Shown piece after piece: positions 9,445 through 18,025 of a stretch of 44,452 nt of DNA. A program made the position numbers and the translations under genes. Numbering within the stretch: position 1 is the stretch's first letter; every line of letters begins with the position of its first letter. The stretch is from JAGQYH01 sp041393015 (GTDB lineage: Bacteria; Bacteroidota; Bacteroidia; Chitinophagales; JADIYW01). The stretch covers positions 1 to 44,452 of the forward strand of contig JAWKKV010000015.1 in assembly GCA_041393015.1 (NCBI GenBank), given 5' to 3'. The notes below the pieces were generated by a model, which worked only from the letters and a program-made list of their open reading frames with translations, was not told the DNA's origin and did not search any database.

Positions 9445-11282
9445 ATGTGCGGAATTAATGGGTTCATAGCTCAAAATTATAATGAATTAGATCTTGCAGA
9501 AATGACCAATGCCCTACAACATAGAGGGCCAGACGCTCAAGGAAGTTATTTTGACAAGATTTTAAATATAGGATTGGGACATCGCTAGATTGAGTATTCT
9601 TGATCTTTCACCAGATGCAAATCAACCATTTTATAGTTCAGATGGGAGATACATAATGGTGTTCAATGGTGAGATTTATAATTATAAAGTCTTAGCAAAC
9701 AAGTTTGCTATTAATACCAAAACCACTTGTGATACTGAAGTCGATTCTGGAAATATATGTAAAAAAGGAGTCCAAGTTTTTAATGAACTGAACGGAATGT
9801 TTGCTTTAGCCATTTGGGACACCCAAGAAAATATTTGCTGTTAGCAAGAGATCGAATGGGCATTAAACCATTGTACTATTCACAAGATGCGAACGAGTTT
9901 CTTTTTGCATCAGAAATTAAAGCGATCAATAAAATAAAAAAGCATAAAGTAAATAAGGCTCAAATCGCGAATTTTCTCTATTTGGGTTATGTCCGGAAAA
10001 TGAATCTCTATTCGAAAACATATATAAAGTGCCTGCGGGGCATTATTGTTTTTATAAAGACGATGAATTAATCACTGAGAAATTTTGGAGTCTTGAAGAT
10101 AAATTGGCCGAGACTTATACTAATTATCAAGACTTAGGACAAGCAAAAAATAGGTTAAAGGAATTACTATCACAAGCCGTAAAAAATCGGCTGATAAGTG
10201 ATGTGCCTCTTGGTACCTTTTTAAGTGGTGGAATTGATTCAAGTACGGTTACAGCCGTAGCACAATCAATTAATGAAAAACCCATTAAAACCTTTTCAAT
10301 TGGTTTCAAAGAATCTAAGTTTAATGAAGCGGAATATGCCAAAAAAGTAGCCCAACACTTAGGCACAGAACATTATGAATACATGCTTACTGAAGATGAC
10401 GCCATTGAACAAATAGATAGCCTTCTTGATGTTTATGATGAACCGTTTGCAGATTCCTCTACGCTTCCAACTATGCTAGTTTCTCAGATGGCACGTAAAG
10501 AAGTTACCGTTGCTCTTTCCGGTGATGGAGGTGATGAACTTTTCTTTGGATATGGTATGTATAATTGGGCTAAAAGGTTAAGTAATCCTTTTTATAAAAG
10601 TTTAAGAAAACCCATTTCAACCATACTAAACAAAGGAAACAATCGATTTAAAAGAGCTGGGCTTGTTTTTAATTATAATAACCCATCAAGACTCAAAAGT
10701 CATATCTTCTCACAAGAACAATATTATTTTTCTGAAAATGAAATTAGCGCATTGCTAAAACCTAATATCCCTAGTAAGATAATTTTAAACGAACAATATA
10801 ACCTTTCTAGAAATCTAGATCCTATCGAAAGTCAAGCCTTTTTTGATATAAAAAATTATTTAAAAGATGACTTGCTCGTTAAAGTTGACAAAGCTTCAAT
10901 GCTTCATTCTTTAGAAGTGCGTGTGCCAATTCTAGATCATAATGTCGTAGAATTTGCCATCAATTTGCATCCTAAATTTAAAATGAAGGGCAATAACACC
11001 AAACTAATATTGAAAGAATTACTATACGATTTTGTTCCTGAAAGCTTCTTTGATAGACCTAAATGGGGTTTTGGTGTGCCTTTAATTACTTGGCTGCAAA
11101 CAAAATTAAAATATCTAATAGATGAACATCTTGATGATCAAACCATTGAAACATCGAACTTAGTAAATTTAGAAGTTGTGACGCAATTAAAAAATCGATT
11201 CTTCAATGGAGAACATTATCTATACAATAGAATTTGGGTTTTAATTCTGTTACACAAATGGTATAAAAAGCAATTAAATTAA
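9445..11282 (+). pseudogene. asnB: Asparagine synthase-type amidotransferase (first copy), frameshifted N-terminal half
   Basis: ATG 9445 gives MCGINGFIA, so the N-terminal glutaminase nucleophile Cys2 is present; HRGPDAQGS follows. Frameshifts occur near 9587 (extra T, restoring GHRRLSILDLSPDANQPF), near 9753 and 9775 (offsetting; E-V-I-L-E-I-Y expected), near 9832 (lost A; EKYLLLARDRMGIKPLYY) and near 9998 (lost C; GYVPENESLF). From 10029 on the frame is clean, with LSGGIDSST (ATP-pyrophosphatase P-loop), SGDGGDELFFGYG and KVDKASMLHSLEVRVP. Class II glutamine amidotransferases of this type are common in O-antigen loci, where some amidate uronic acids. Total length about 612 residues when repaired. 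A second intact copy lies at 18026. Confidence 0.85.
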
Positions 11283-12248
11283 ATGTCGAAAGTATTAATT
11301 ACAGGAGTTGCCGGGTTTATTGGATCACATTTAGCGGAGGCGCTATTAAAAGAAGGTAAAACAGTTATTGGTATTGATAATTTTGATGCCTTTTACGCAA
11401 GGGAAATTAAAGAAAACAACCTCTCCCACTTTAAAAATCACCCTCAATTTTCTTTTTATGAGGTAGATATTAGAGATCAAAAAGATTTCAATAAAATTAA
11501 ATCTAAAAATATTGAAACCGTTATTCATTTAGCTGCAAAAGCTGGCGTTCGTCCTTCAATTGAAGATCCCAATGGCTATTTAAAAACAAATATAGAGGGC
11601 ACTCAAAATGTGCTGGACTGGATGAATAAGAACAACATTAAAAACCTATTGTTTGCCAGTAGTTCTTCAGTATATGGCAATAATAAAAAAACACCTTTTA
11701 CTGAAAAAGATATTGTTGACTTTCCCATATCTCCTTATGCTTATACAAAAAAGGCATGCGAACTATTGATTCATACTTTTCATCATTTATATGATATTAA
11801 TGTTTTGTGTTTGCGCTTTTTTACGGTTTATGGACCAAGACAAAGGCCAGATTTAGCCATTCATAAGTTTACGAAACTAATTCACGAAGGCAAATCAATT
11901 GTGATGTATGGAGATGGAAGCACATCAAGAGATTACACTTATGTGGCTGACACAGTGGAAGGTATTTTAAAGTCATTAGATTTAATAGAAAATTCAGAAC
12001 AAAAAATGTATGAAGTAGTTAATTTAGGGAATAACACACCCGTAAAGCTGAATGAGTTAATAAGACTTTTAGAAGAAACGATTGGCAAAAAAGTAAAAAT
12101 TGAACAAATTGAAATGCAACCAGGTGATGTTGAGTGCACATATGCTGATATATCTAAAGCAACGCAACTATTAAAATATAATCCGCAAACGGATATGAAA
12201 ACTGGTCTGCAACAATTCAATGATTGGTATAAAACTATAAATGAATAA
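11283..12248 (+). CDS. UDP-glucuronate 4-epimerase-like extended SDR
   Basis: A 321-residue epimerase. TGVAGFIG (7-14) is the NAD-binding glycine motif, SSSSVYG (126-132) holds the catalytic Ser/Thr region, and Tyr152-x3-Lys156 is the catalytic pair. HLAAKAGVRPSIEDP and RFFTVYGPRQRPDLAI are typical of UDP-glucuronate/UDP-galacturonate 4-epimerases rather than GalE, so I favour UDP-GlcA to UDP-GalA interconversion. The start codon immediately follows the asnB stop and the 3' end overlaps the next glycosyltransferase by 8 bp, so these are probably one transcript. A uronic acid product beside an AsnB-type amidotransferase suggests, but does not show, an amidated uronic acid in the glycan. Confidence 0.8.
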   Translation: MSKVLITGVAGFIGSHLAEALLKEGKTVIGIDNFDAFYAREIKENNLSHFKNHPQFSFYEVDIRDQKDFNKIKSKNIETVIHLAAKAGVRPSIEDPNGYLKTNIEGTQNVLDWMNKNNIKNLLFASSSSVYGNNKKTPFTEKDIVDFPISPYAYTKKACELLIHTFHHLYDINVLCLRFFTVYGPRQRPDLAIHKFTKLIHEGKSIVMYGDGSTSRDYTYVADTVEGILKSLDLIENSEQKMYEVVNLGNNTPVKLNELIRLLEETIGKKVKIEQIEMQPGDVECTYADISKATQLLKYNPQTDMKTGLQQFNDWYKTINE

Positions 12249-13485
12249 AAAAGTACTGTATATTTCAATTGATGGAATGACAGATCCTTTAGGCCAATCA
12301 CAGGTCTTGCCCTATTTAATAGGTTTATCAAAAGAAGGTTATGCCATTACATTATTAAGTTGTGATAAACCCGATAGATATTTAGCCCACAAAGATAAAA
12401 TTGAAGCCATTTGTACTGCCAATAATATTAAATGGGAATCTACGCCTTATAAGAATTCTCCTAAATTGGCTGCAAGTATTGCAAATGTTCAAAGACTCGT
12501 CAAAATAGCTCATCAACTATATCAAGAGAATCATTTTGATTTAGTGCATTGCAGAAGTTATTTACCAATGTTTGCAGGCATTAGCTTAAAAAAGAAATAT
12601 GGTGTTAAATTACTTTTTGACATAAGAGGGTTTTGGCCAGACGAAAGAGTGGACGGAGGTCTTTGGAATTTAAAAAATCCTATTTGGCGATTTATTTATA
12701 AGTATTTTAAGGAAAAAGAGGCTTATTTCTTTTCGCAAGCAGATCATGTAATTTCACTAACGCAAAATGCAAAAGATGAAATTCATTCGTGGAACCTAAC
12801 AGAATCTCCTATCCCAATAGATGTGATTCCATGTTGTGCAGATTTAGATTTATTTAATTACGAGCCGATAACCGTTAATGAGCAGAATGAGCTGTTGTCA
12901 AAATTAAATCTAAACCAAAGTGATTTCATCATTACTTATTTAGGTTCTCTCGGAACTTATTATGGAATTGACGATATGCTTCAATTATTTAAGCGAGCAC
13001 AGCTTAAATATAAAAATGCTAAATTCCTAATTATTACCGCTAGCGACCCCAATATTGTTTGGGATAAGATAAAAGAATTGAATATTTCCAAAGAAGATAT
13101 TCGAGTAACAAAAGCGAATAGAGATCAAGTGCCTTTACACTTAAGTCTAAGTAAATTTAGTCTTGTATTTTATAAAGAAAATTTTAGTAGAAAAGCATGC
13201 TCGCCAACAAAGATTGGAGAATTACTAGGATTGGGTGTTCCATTCATTTGCTCCCCTAATATTGGCGACACATCTGCCATTGCAGAGGATACGAATAGTG
13301 GAGTAACCATTTCAGGATTTGATGAACAAAGTTATGATGGAGCGATAGAAACTATAAATAAGATTATTGAAACACCTAAATTAAGTATTCGTGAAGGCGG
13401 ATTTAAATACTTTGACCTCAATGAAGGAATTAAAAAATACAAGAAAACTTACAGCAGTTTAATGCAAAAAATAAAATTACAATAA
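12241..13485 (+). CDS. Glycosyltransferase family 4
   Basis: A 414-residue GT-B enzyme. The N-terminal ISIDGMTDPLGQSQVLPYL is characteristic of a Bacteroidota GT4 group, and LLFDIRGFWPDERVDGG lies at the acceptor side of the cleft. The C-terminal domain has LGSLGTYYGIDDML and KIGELLGLGVPFICSP, the donor phosphate-binding helix region; the second Glu of the EX7E motif is in KIGELLG. No membrane span. It probably adds a sugar to the undecaprenyl-linked intermediate. It overlaps the upstream epimerase by 8 bp and shares one base with the next gene. Confidence 0.82.
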   Translation: MNKKVLYISIDGMTDPLGQSQVLPYLIGLSKEGYAITLLSCDKPDRYLAHKDKIEAICTANNIKWESTPYKNSPKLAASIANVQRLVKIAHQLYQENHFDLVHCRSYLPMFAGISLKKKYGVKLLFDIRGFWPDERVDGGLWNLKNPIWRFIYKYFKEKEAYFFSQADHVISLTQNAKDEIHSWNLTESPIPIDVIPCCADLDLFNYEPITVNEQNELLSKLNLNQSDFIITYLGSLGTYYGIDDMLQLFKRAQLKYKNAKFLIITASDPNIVWDKIKELNISKEDIRVTKANRDQVPLHLSLSKFSLVFYKENFSRKACSPTKIGELLGLGVPFICSPNIGDTSAIAEDTNSGVTISGFDEQSYDGAIETINKIIETPKLSIREGGFKYFDLNEGIKKYKKTYSSLMQKIKLQ

Positions 13486-14201
13486 TGAAAGTTAAATTTA
13501 ATCGTAAGAAACCTAGACAGCCATTATTTTCAATAATATATCGTTTAGCTAAATTGCCATTTGCTTCCAAAATTTGGAAATTAAAACTTTTTCTCAATCT
13601 AAACTGGATTTTTTGGAGATTGTCAATGGAGCAAGCAGTCAAATTATATGGTTTTTCTGATGAAGCTATGAGACGAAAAAATCTTCAACTGCTTCTGTCA
13701 AAACTCGATAGCAATTCTAAGGTTATGGATCTAGGTTGTAAATATGGCGATATTAGTAAAATAGTAGCGGAGAAAGTTAAACTTATAGTTGGTATCGATC
13801 ACGATATATCTGCGCTAGAAATAGCTAAAAAAGAAAATAAAGCAGATAATTTAAAGTTTGAGTATGCAGATGCATTCGATTATCTCAAATCAAATGATGA
13901 AAATTTTGATGTTTTAATCCTTTCCCATATTCTTGAACACCTTGAAAAACCAGAAGAATTATTAGCTAACTTTAAAGAACACTTCACTCATTTCTATATT
14001 GAAGTGCCTGATTTTGATGATACATACTTAAATCATTATAGATACAAAGTAGGCTCTAGTTTAATATATACTGATGATGATCATATTTGGGAATTTGATA
14101 GAGATGATTTTACTGCTATTTTAGAAAATAGCGGATTGGAAATAATAGAGGCAGAATATAGATATGGTTTGCAAAAATATTGGTGCAAGAAAAAGGTGTA
14201 A
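13485..14201 (+). CDS. Class I SAM-dependent methyltransferase
   Basis: A 238-residue protein. VMDLGCKYGDISKIVAEK (about 80-97) is SAM motif I, VGIDHDISALEIA is motif II with the acidic ribose-binding residue, and FDVLILSHILEHLEKPEEL is the post-II/III region. A basic N-terminal extension of about 45 residues (KFNRKKPRQP and KIWKLKLFLNLNWIFW) may bind the membrane surface. Its start shares a base with the upstream GT4 stop. By context it likely methylates a sugar hydroxyl or a glycan terminus, but the acceptor is unknown. Confidence 0.75.
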   Translation: MKVKFNRKKPRQPLFSIIYRLAKLPFASKIWKLKLFLNLNWIFWRLSMEQAVKLYGFSDEAMRRKNLQLLLSKLDSNSKVMDLGCKYGDISKIVAEKVKLIVGIDHDISALEIAKKENKADNLKFEYADAFDYLKSNDENFDVLILSHILEHLEKPEELLANFKEHFTHFYIEVPDFDDTYLNHYRYKVGSSLIYTDDDHIWEFDRDDFTAILENSGLEIIEAEYRYGLQKYWCKKKV

Positions 14202-14218
14202 TATTAATTTTTATTTGA

Positions 14219-15319
14219 ATGAAAAAAAGAATTCTTTTTATTACACCATATCCTTTTAACTCTGCTGGCTCACAGCGATTTAGATTCGAACAATTTCTGC
14301 CAATTCTTAAATCTAATAATTATAATTATAAGCAAGTTCCCTTTATTGATAATGCAACTTGGAAGATTATGTATCTGCCTGGTAATAGTTTTAAAAAGTT
14401 ATGGGGAATTATAAAGGGAATATTCAGAAGAATATATTGCTTAACGATTGCCCCTTTTTATAATATTATTTTTATTCATAGAGAGTCCGCTCCAATTGGT
14501 CCACCCATTGTAGAATGGATACTTTCTAAAGCATATAGGAAAAAATACATCTATGATTTTGACGATGCCATTTGGTTGCAAGACATCTCAGAAGTAAATA
14601 AAGGTTTTGTTCAAAGCTTAAAATCTTCACCAAATAAAATTGCTAAGATCATTTCTTATGCAGGGCATGTCTCTGCTGGGAATGAATATTTAAGTAACTA
14701 TAGTAAAAAGTATAATTCAAACGTAACCATTGTTCCAACTATAGTCGATACGGATCATCATAAAAGAAGTAGTAATTATGAAAAATTACATGCTGATAAA
14801 TTATGCATTGGATGGACAGGTACACATACTACATTGAAGCATTTTGAAAGTATAGTTCCCACCCTCAAAAAGCTATATAGTGAATATAAAAATGATATCT
14901 ACTTTAAGTTAATTGTAAACGTAAAAGCTGATTACCCAGATTTGGAATTGACATCTACTTTATGGAACAAAGAAAGTGAGATAAGTCAATTATCAGAATT
15001 AGACATTGGAATTATGCCTTTACCGGATAACAAATGGGCCAATGGCAAGTGTGGCTTCAAAGCCATTCAGTATATGGCTTTAGGCATTCCATGCGTAGCC
15101 TCCGATGTTGGTGTAAACAATAAAATTATTGATAACTCCATAAACGGAATATTGATCAATTCGAATGATGAATTTTACACAGCGTTATCTTCGTTAATTA
15201 ACGATAGAAATAAGCGCATAACCTTAGGTATTGCGGCTAGAGAGAAAATTGAAAATAGCTATTCAAAAAATGCTATAAAAAAAATCTTTCTCTCCATTTT
15301 AAATCAAGTTGCAAACTAA
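14219..15319 (+). CDS. Glycosyltransferase family 4 (GT-B)
   Basis: A 366-residue protein beginning MKKRILFITPYPFNSAGSQRF, whose Ser-Gln-Arg-Phe-Arg-x-Glu region is usual in GT4 proteins of polysaccharide loci. KYIYDFDDAIWL (about 116-127) marks the end of the N-terminal domain. GWTGTHTTLKHF begins the donor domain, and GFKAIQYMALGIPCVASDVG is the alpha-beta-alpha donor-binding element near the C-terminus. It lies 17 bp after the methyltransferase and is the last + strand gene before a minus-strand membrane protein. Donor and linkage are unknown. Confidence 0.8.
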   Translation: MKKRILFITPYPFNSAGSQRFRFEQFLPILKSNNYNYKQVPFIDNATWKIMYLPGNSFKKLWGIIKGIFRRIYCLTIAPFYNIIFIHRESAPIGPPIVEWILSKAYRKKYIYDFDDAIWLQDISEVNKGFVQSLKSSPNKIAKIISYAGHVSAGNEYLSNYSKKYNSNVTIVPTIVDTDHHKRSSNYEKLHADKLCIGWTGTHTTLKHFESIVPTLKKLYSEYKNDIYFKLIVNVKADYPDLELTSTLWNKESEISQLSELDIGIMPLPDNKWANGKCGFKAIQYMALGIPCVASDVGVNNKIIDNSINGILINSNDEFYTALSSLINDRNKRITLGIAAREKIENSYSKNAIKKIFLSILNQVAN

Positions 15320-15399
15320 ATCACACCTCTAGTAATTCATAAATAAAGTGGAAAAATTTTGCTTTGTTGAATAAGCAATCTAAATTTAAGAAAACTCTT

Positions 15400-16791
15400 C
15401 TAAGTATCTAATTCAAGATTAGATCTCTCCATAACCACTTGTTCCTTCAATTTCTTTTTTTCCTCTTTCGACCACTTATGTTTATAATAAACTATAACAA
15501 GGCCACCAATAAAAAAGGGCATGGCTGGAATTTTATACCTTACAAGTGCTCCAAAATTTGCACTTGTTATACCAACCCCAACTGAAAACAACAAAGAAAA
15601 TCCAAAGCAAAGAACTAAGAAAGGCTCTCCAAACATCTTAGGCAGTAACTTCAATTTCAGTCGCATTAACAATACCATAAATAATAAAAATATAGCAAAA
15701 CTTTCCAATGCAGAAAATAACATAACTGGATTTCCAGCTTCCCATAAATAAGGTCTAAACAGAGTTACGTTAATCGCTGCTGGTATTTTTTTTAAGATGC
15801 CAGTTGGTGAAAAGTCATAAGGGTTACCAAGTGTATAATTTGAACCTCCTCCACCATCTTCACCATACAATTCTTTTACTTTATCATGCCACCAAACCAT
15901 ATCCTCCGCACGCTTTTCCAATTGATCAAAACTAAAAGTATCACTCATGGCAGATAATTGCCTAGTCATTACAAAACCTCCTATAAGAGTAGCAACTATT
16001 AAAATTGGTGTCATAGCAAATTTTACATATTTTGACTTGATATTGCTTCGATAGGTGAGCACTAACCAAGCCAATATCATTGGCACTAAACATGCAATTA
16101 TGTAAGTTTTAATAAGAATTATCATGTATATATTTAGAACCAAAAGAAAACCATTGACAAACCTTCTTTTAGGGTTTATAAAGACTCTGTAAACGCTATA
16201 AACTGCCCAACCGACACAACCTATTGTTATAGTATCCTTAAACAATCCAGACCCCCAAAAAACGACTGAAGGAACAAATAAAATAGCATATGCTAATTGC
16301 TTATATAAACTAGGATATAAATGATAAAACACACGGTAAAGAAGCCATATTCCAAGATAAGATATGAAGCTAAAAACTATAGCAATCCCAATGTAAGTCC
16401 TAAAAACAAAGAAGCTGACAAAAGTGGCAATCTTTACAACTACCATATAACTTTTATCCCATGATCTTATCCGCCATAAATTTCTTTGAACAAAAAAATC
16501 ATTATCATAATAACCATGGAAAAACAACTTAAGTCCAGTAGTTGAATCTTGAGATATAAAATCTCGCCAACCTGAAACATATTTATAGTACCAAATTGTA
16601 TCACCAGTGCCGTAGTAATACCAATAGATCATGGCTGTTGCAAAAGCACCAATTACCTTTAAATTTAGGCCTATAATAAAATAGGATCGTGTTGGATCAT
16701 CTTTATCGATATACCTATTCCTAATAAAAAATGCTAATGCATAGATTATCATTAATATAAACGGAGCTAATAAAAAATCTTTTGTTCCCAA
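15400..16791 (-). CDS. Multi-pass membrane protein, possible O-antigen/capsule polymerase
   Basis: A 463-residue hydrophobic protein with about ten predicted membrane segments, e.g. FLLAPFILMIIYALAFFI at the N-terminus, GIAIVFSFISYLGIWLLYRV, and a C-terminal FLVLCFGFSLLFSVGVGI. A hydrophilic stretch, including LEKRAEDMVWWHDKVKELYG and a Gly-rich turn, lies about residues 290-330 and would be a large periplasmic loop, the layout of Wzy/EpsG-like polymerases. No family motif is strong enough to name it. It is the only minus-strand gene between the two halves of the polysaccharide region, with 176 bp to the divergent WbpP-like gene. Assignment as polymerase rests on topology and context. Confidence 0.55.
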   Translation of the reverse strand: MGTKDFLLAPFILMIIYALAFFIRNRYIDKDDPTRSYFIIGLNLKVIGAFATAMIYWYYYGTGDTIWYYKYVSGWRDFISQDSTTGLKLFFHGYYDNDFFVQRNLWRIRSWDKSYMVVVKIATFVSFFVFRTYIGIAIVFSFISYLGIWLLYRVFYHLYPSLYKQLAYAILFVPSVVFWGSGLFKDTITIGCVGWAVYSVYRVFINPKRRFVNGFLLVLNIYMIILIKTYIIACLVPMILAWLVLTYRSNIKSKYVKFAMTPILIVATLIGGFVMTRQLSAMSDTFSFDQLEKRAEDMVWWHDKVKELYGEDGGGGSNYTLGNPYDFSPTGILKKIPAAINVTLFRPYLWEAGNPVMLFSALESFAIFLLFMVLLMRLKLKLLPKMFGEPFLVLCFGFSLLFSVGVGITSANFGALVRYKIPAMPFFIGGLVIVYYKHKWSKEEKKKLKEQVVMERSNLELDT

Positions 16792-16967
16792 TAGAATAAT
16801 AAATAATTGACAAAGTTAATCTTTGACATGTATTTTAAGGCACACTGTTTCATAAACATTGTAAATAGGCAAACCTTAACGTCAATCAATATTTATCAAC
16901 GTGAGAAAGCGTATAAATCTTAAAAGAGTAATCTCTTTATTATCTTCGTAGTCCTATAAATTAAATA

Positions 16968-17966
16968 ATGCAAAAAGAAATCAAACATTTGAAAGGAAAA
17001 AACTATTTAGTTACTGGTGCAGCCGGTTTCATTGGCTCACATATAGTAGAATATCTTTTAAATAATGGTGCTGGATTAGTAAGAGTTTTAGACAACCTGT
17101 CAAATGGTAAAATTGAAAATGTAGAAATTTTTAAACATCATGCTAACTACGAATTCATTGAAGGGGATATTACAAATCTTGATACTTGTTTAAAGGCTTG
17201 TGAAGGAATGGATTATGTCTGCCATCAAGCAGCTGTTGGTTCTGTTCCAAGATCTATCGCCAACCCAATGGCAACCACCCATTCTAATGTAGATGGATTC
17301 GTCAATATGGCTTTTGCAGCCAAAGAAAATGGTATCAAACGATTTGTTTATGCTTCCTCTTCGTCAGTTTATGGAGATGAAAAAACACTTCCTAAAAAGG
17401 AGGATAAAGTAGGAAACCCTATGTCGCCTTACGCGGTTTCAAAAAAAACCAATGAACTATACGCCAACGTTTTTGCAGATGTATATGGAATGGAATTCGT
17501 TGGTCTCCGCTACTTTAATGTTTTTGGACCGAGACAAGATCCGTATGGTCAATACGCAGCGGTTATGCCATTATTTATAAAAGCAATTCTAAATAATGAA
17601 ACCGTTTTTGTAGATGGTGATGGTGAGCAAACCAGGGATTTTACTTTTGTTGATAATGCAGTTCAAGCTAATATAAAAGCATTGACAACATCCAACCCAA
17701 ATGCTCTAAATCAAGTTTATAATGTAGCCGTTGGAGAAAATTTCTCTGTCAACTATATGTTTAAATTTATACGAGAGTATTTAAATATTGCGAACGAACC
17801 TGTCCATAGAGACCCAAGAGCCGGTGATATAAGAGATTCTTTAGCTGACATTTCAAAAGCAAAAAACTTACTGGGATACGACCCTAAATTTAGTTTTGAA
17901 GATGGATTACCGTTAACAATTGAATATTTTAAAGAGGTATTCCAAAAGGAAACCATCAATTCTTAA
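16968..17966 (+). CDS. WbpP-like UDP-N-acetylhexosamine 4-epimerase
   Basis: A 332-residue extended SDR. TGAAGFIG (16-23) binds NAD; SSSSVYG (130-136) and Tyr155-x3-Lys159 are catalytic. HQAAVGSVPRSI (86-97), GLRYFNVFGPRQDP and YAAVMPLFIKA closely follow WbpP/TviC-type UDP-GlcNAc (or UDP-GlcNAcA) 4-epimerases, so a UDP-GalNAc or UDP-GalNAcA product is likely. The start has 176 bp of upstream sequence shared with the divergent membrane protein, with a poor TATCTTCG promoter-like box about 16942. It is followed after 59 bp by asnB. Confidence 0.85.
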   Translation: MQKEIKHLKGKNYLVTGAAGFIGSHIVEYLLNNGAGLVRVLDNLSNGKIENVEIFKHHANYEFIEGDITNLDTCLKACEGMDYVCHQAAVGSVPRSIANPMATTHSNVDGFVNMAFAAKENGIKRFVYASSSSVYGDEKTLPKKEDKVGNPMSPYAVSKKTNELYANVFADVYGMEFVGLRYFNVFGPRQDPYGQYAAVMPLFIKAILNNETVFVDGDGEQTRDFTFVDNAVQANIKALTTSNPNALNQVYNVAVGENFSVNYMFKFIREYLNIANEPVHRDPRAGDIRDSLADISKAKNLLGYDPKFSFEDGLPLTIEYFKEVFQKETINS

Positions 17967-18009
17967 GTGTTTCCTATAAGATAAATCACTTCTCCCAAAG
18001 TAATTTTTT

Positions 18010-18017
18010 TACATTTG
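18010..18017 (+). promoter_or_regulatory. Bacteroidota -7 box before asnB
   Basis: TACATTTG matches TAnnTTTG, 8 bp before the ATG. No clear -33 TTG at the right spacing, so moderate support only. Confidence 0.4.
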
Positions 18018-18025
18018 CGAGCGTT

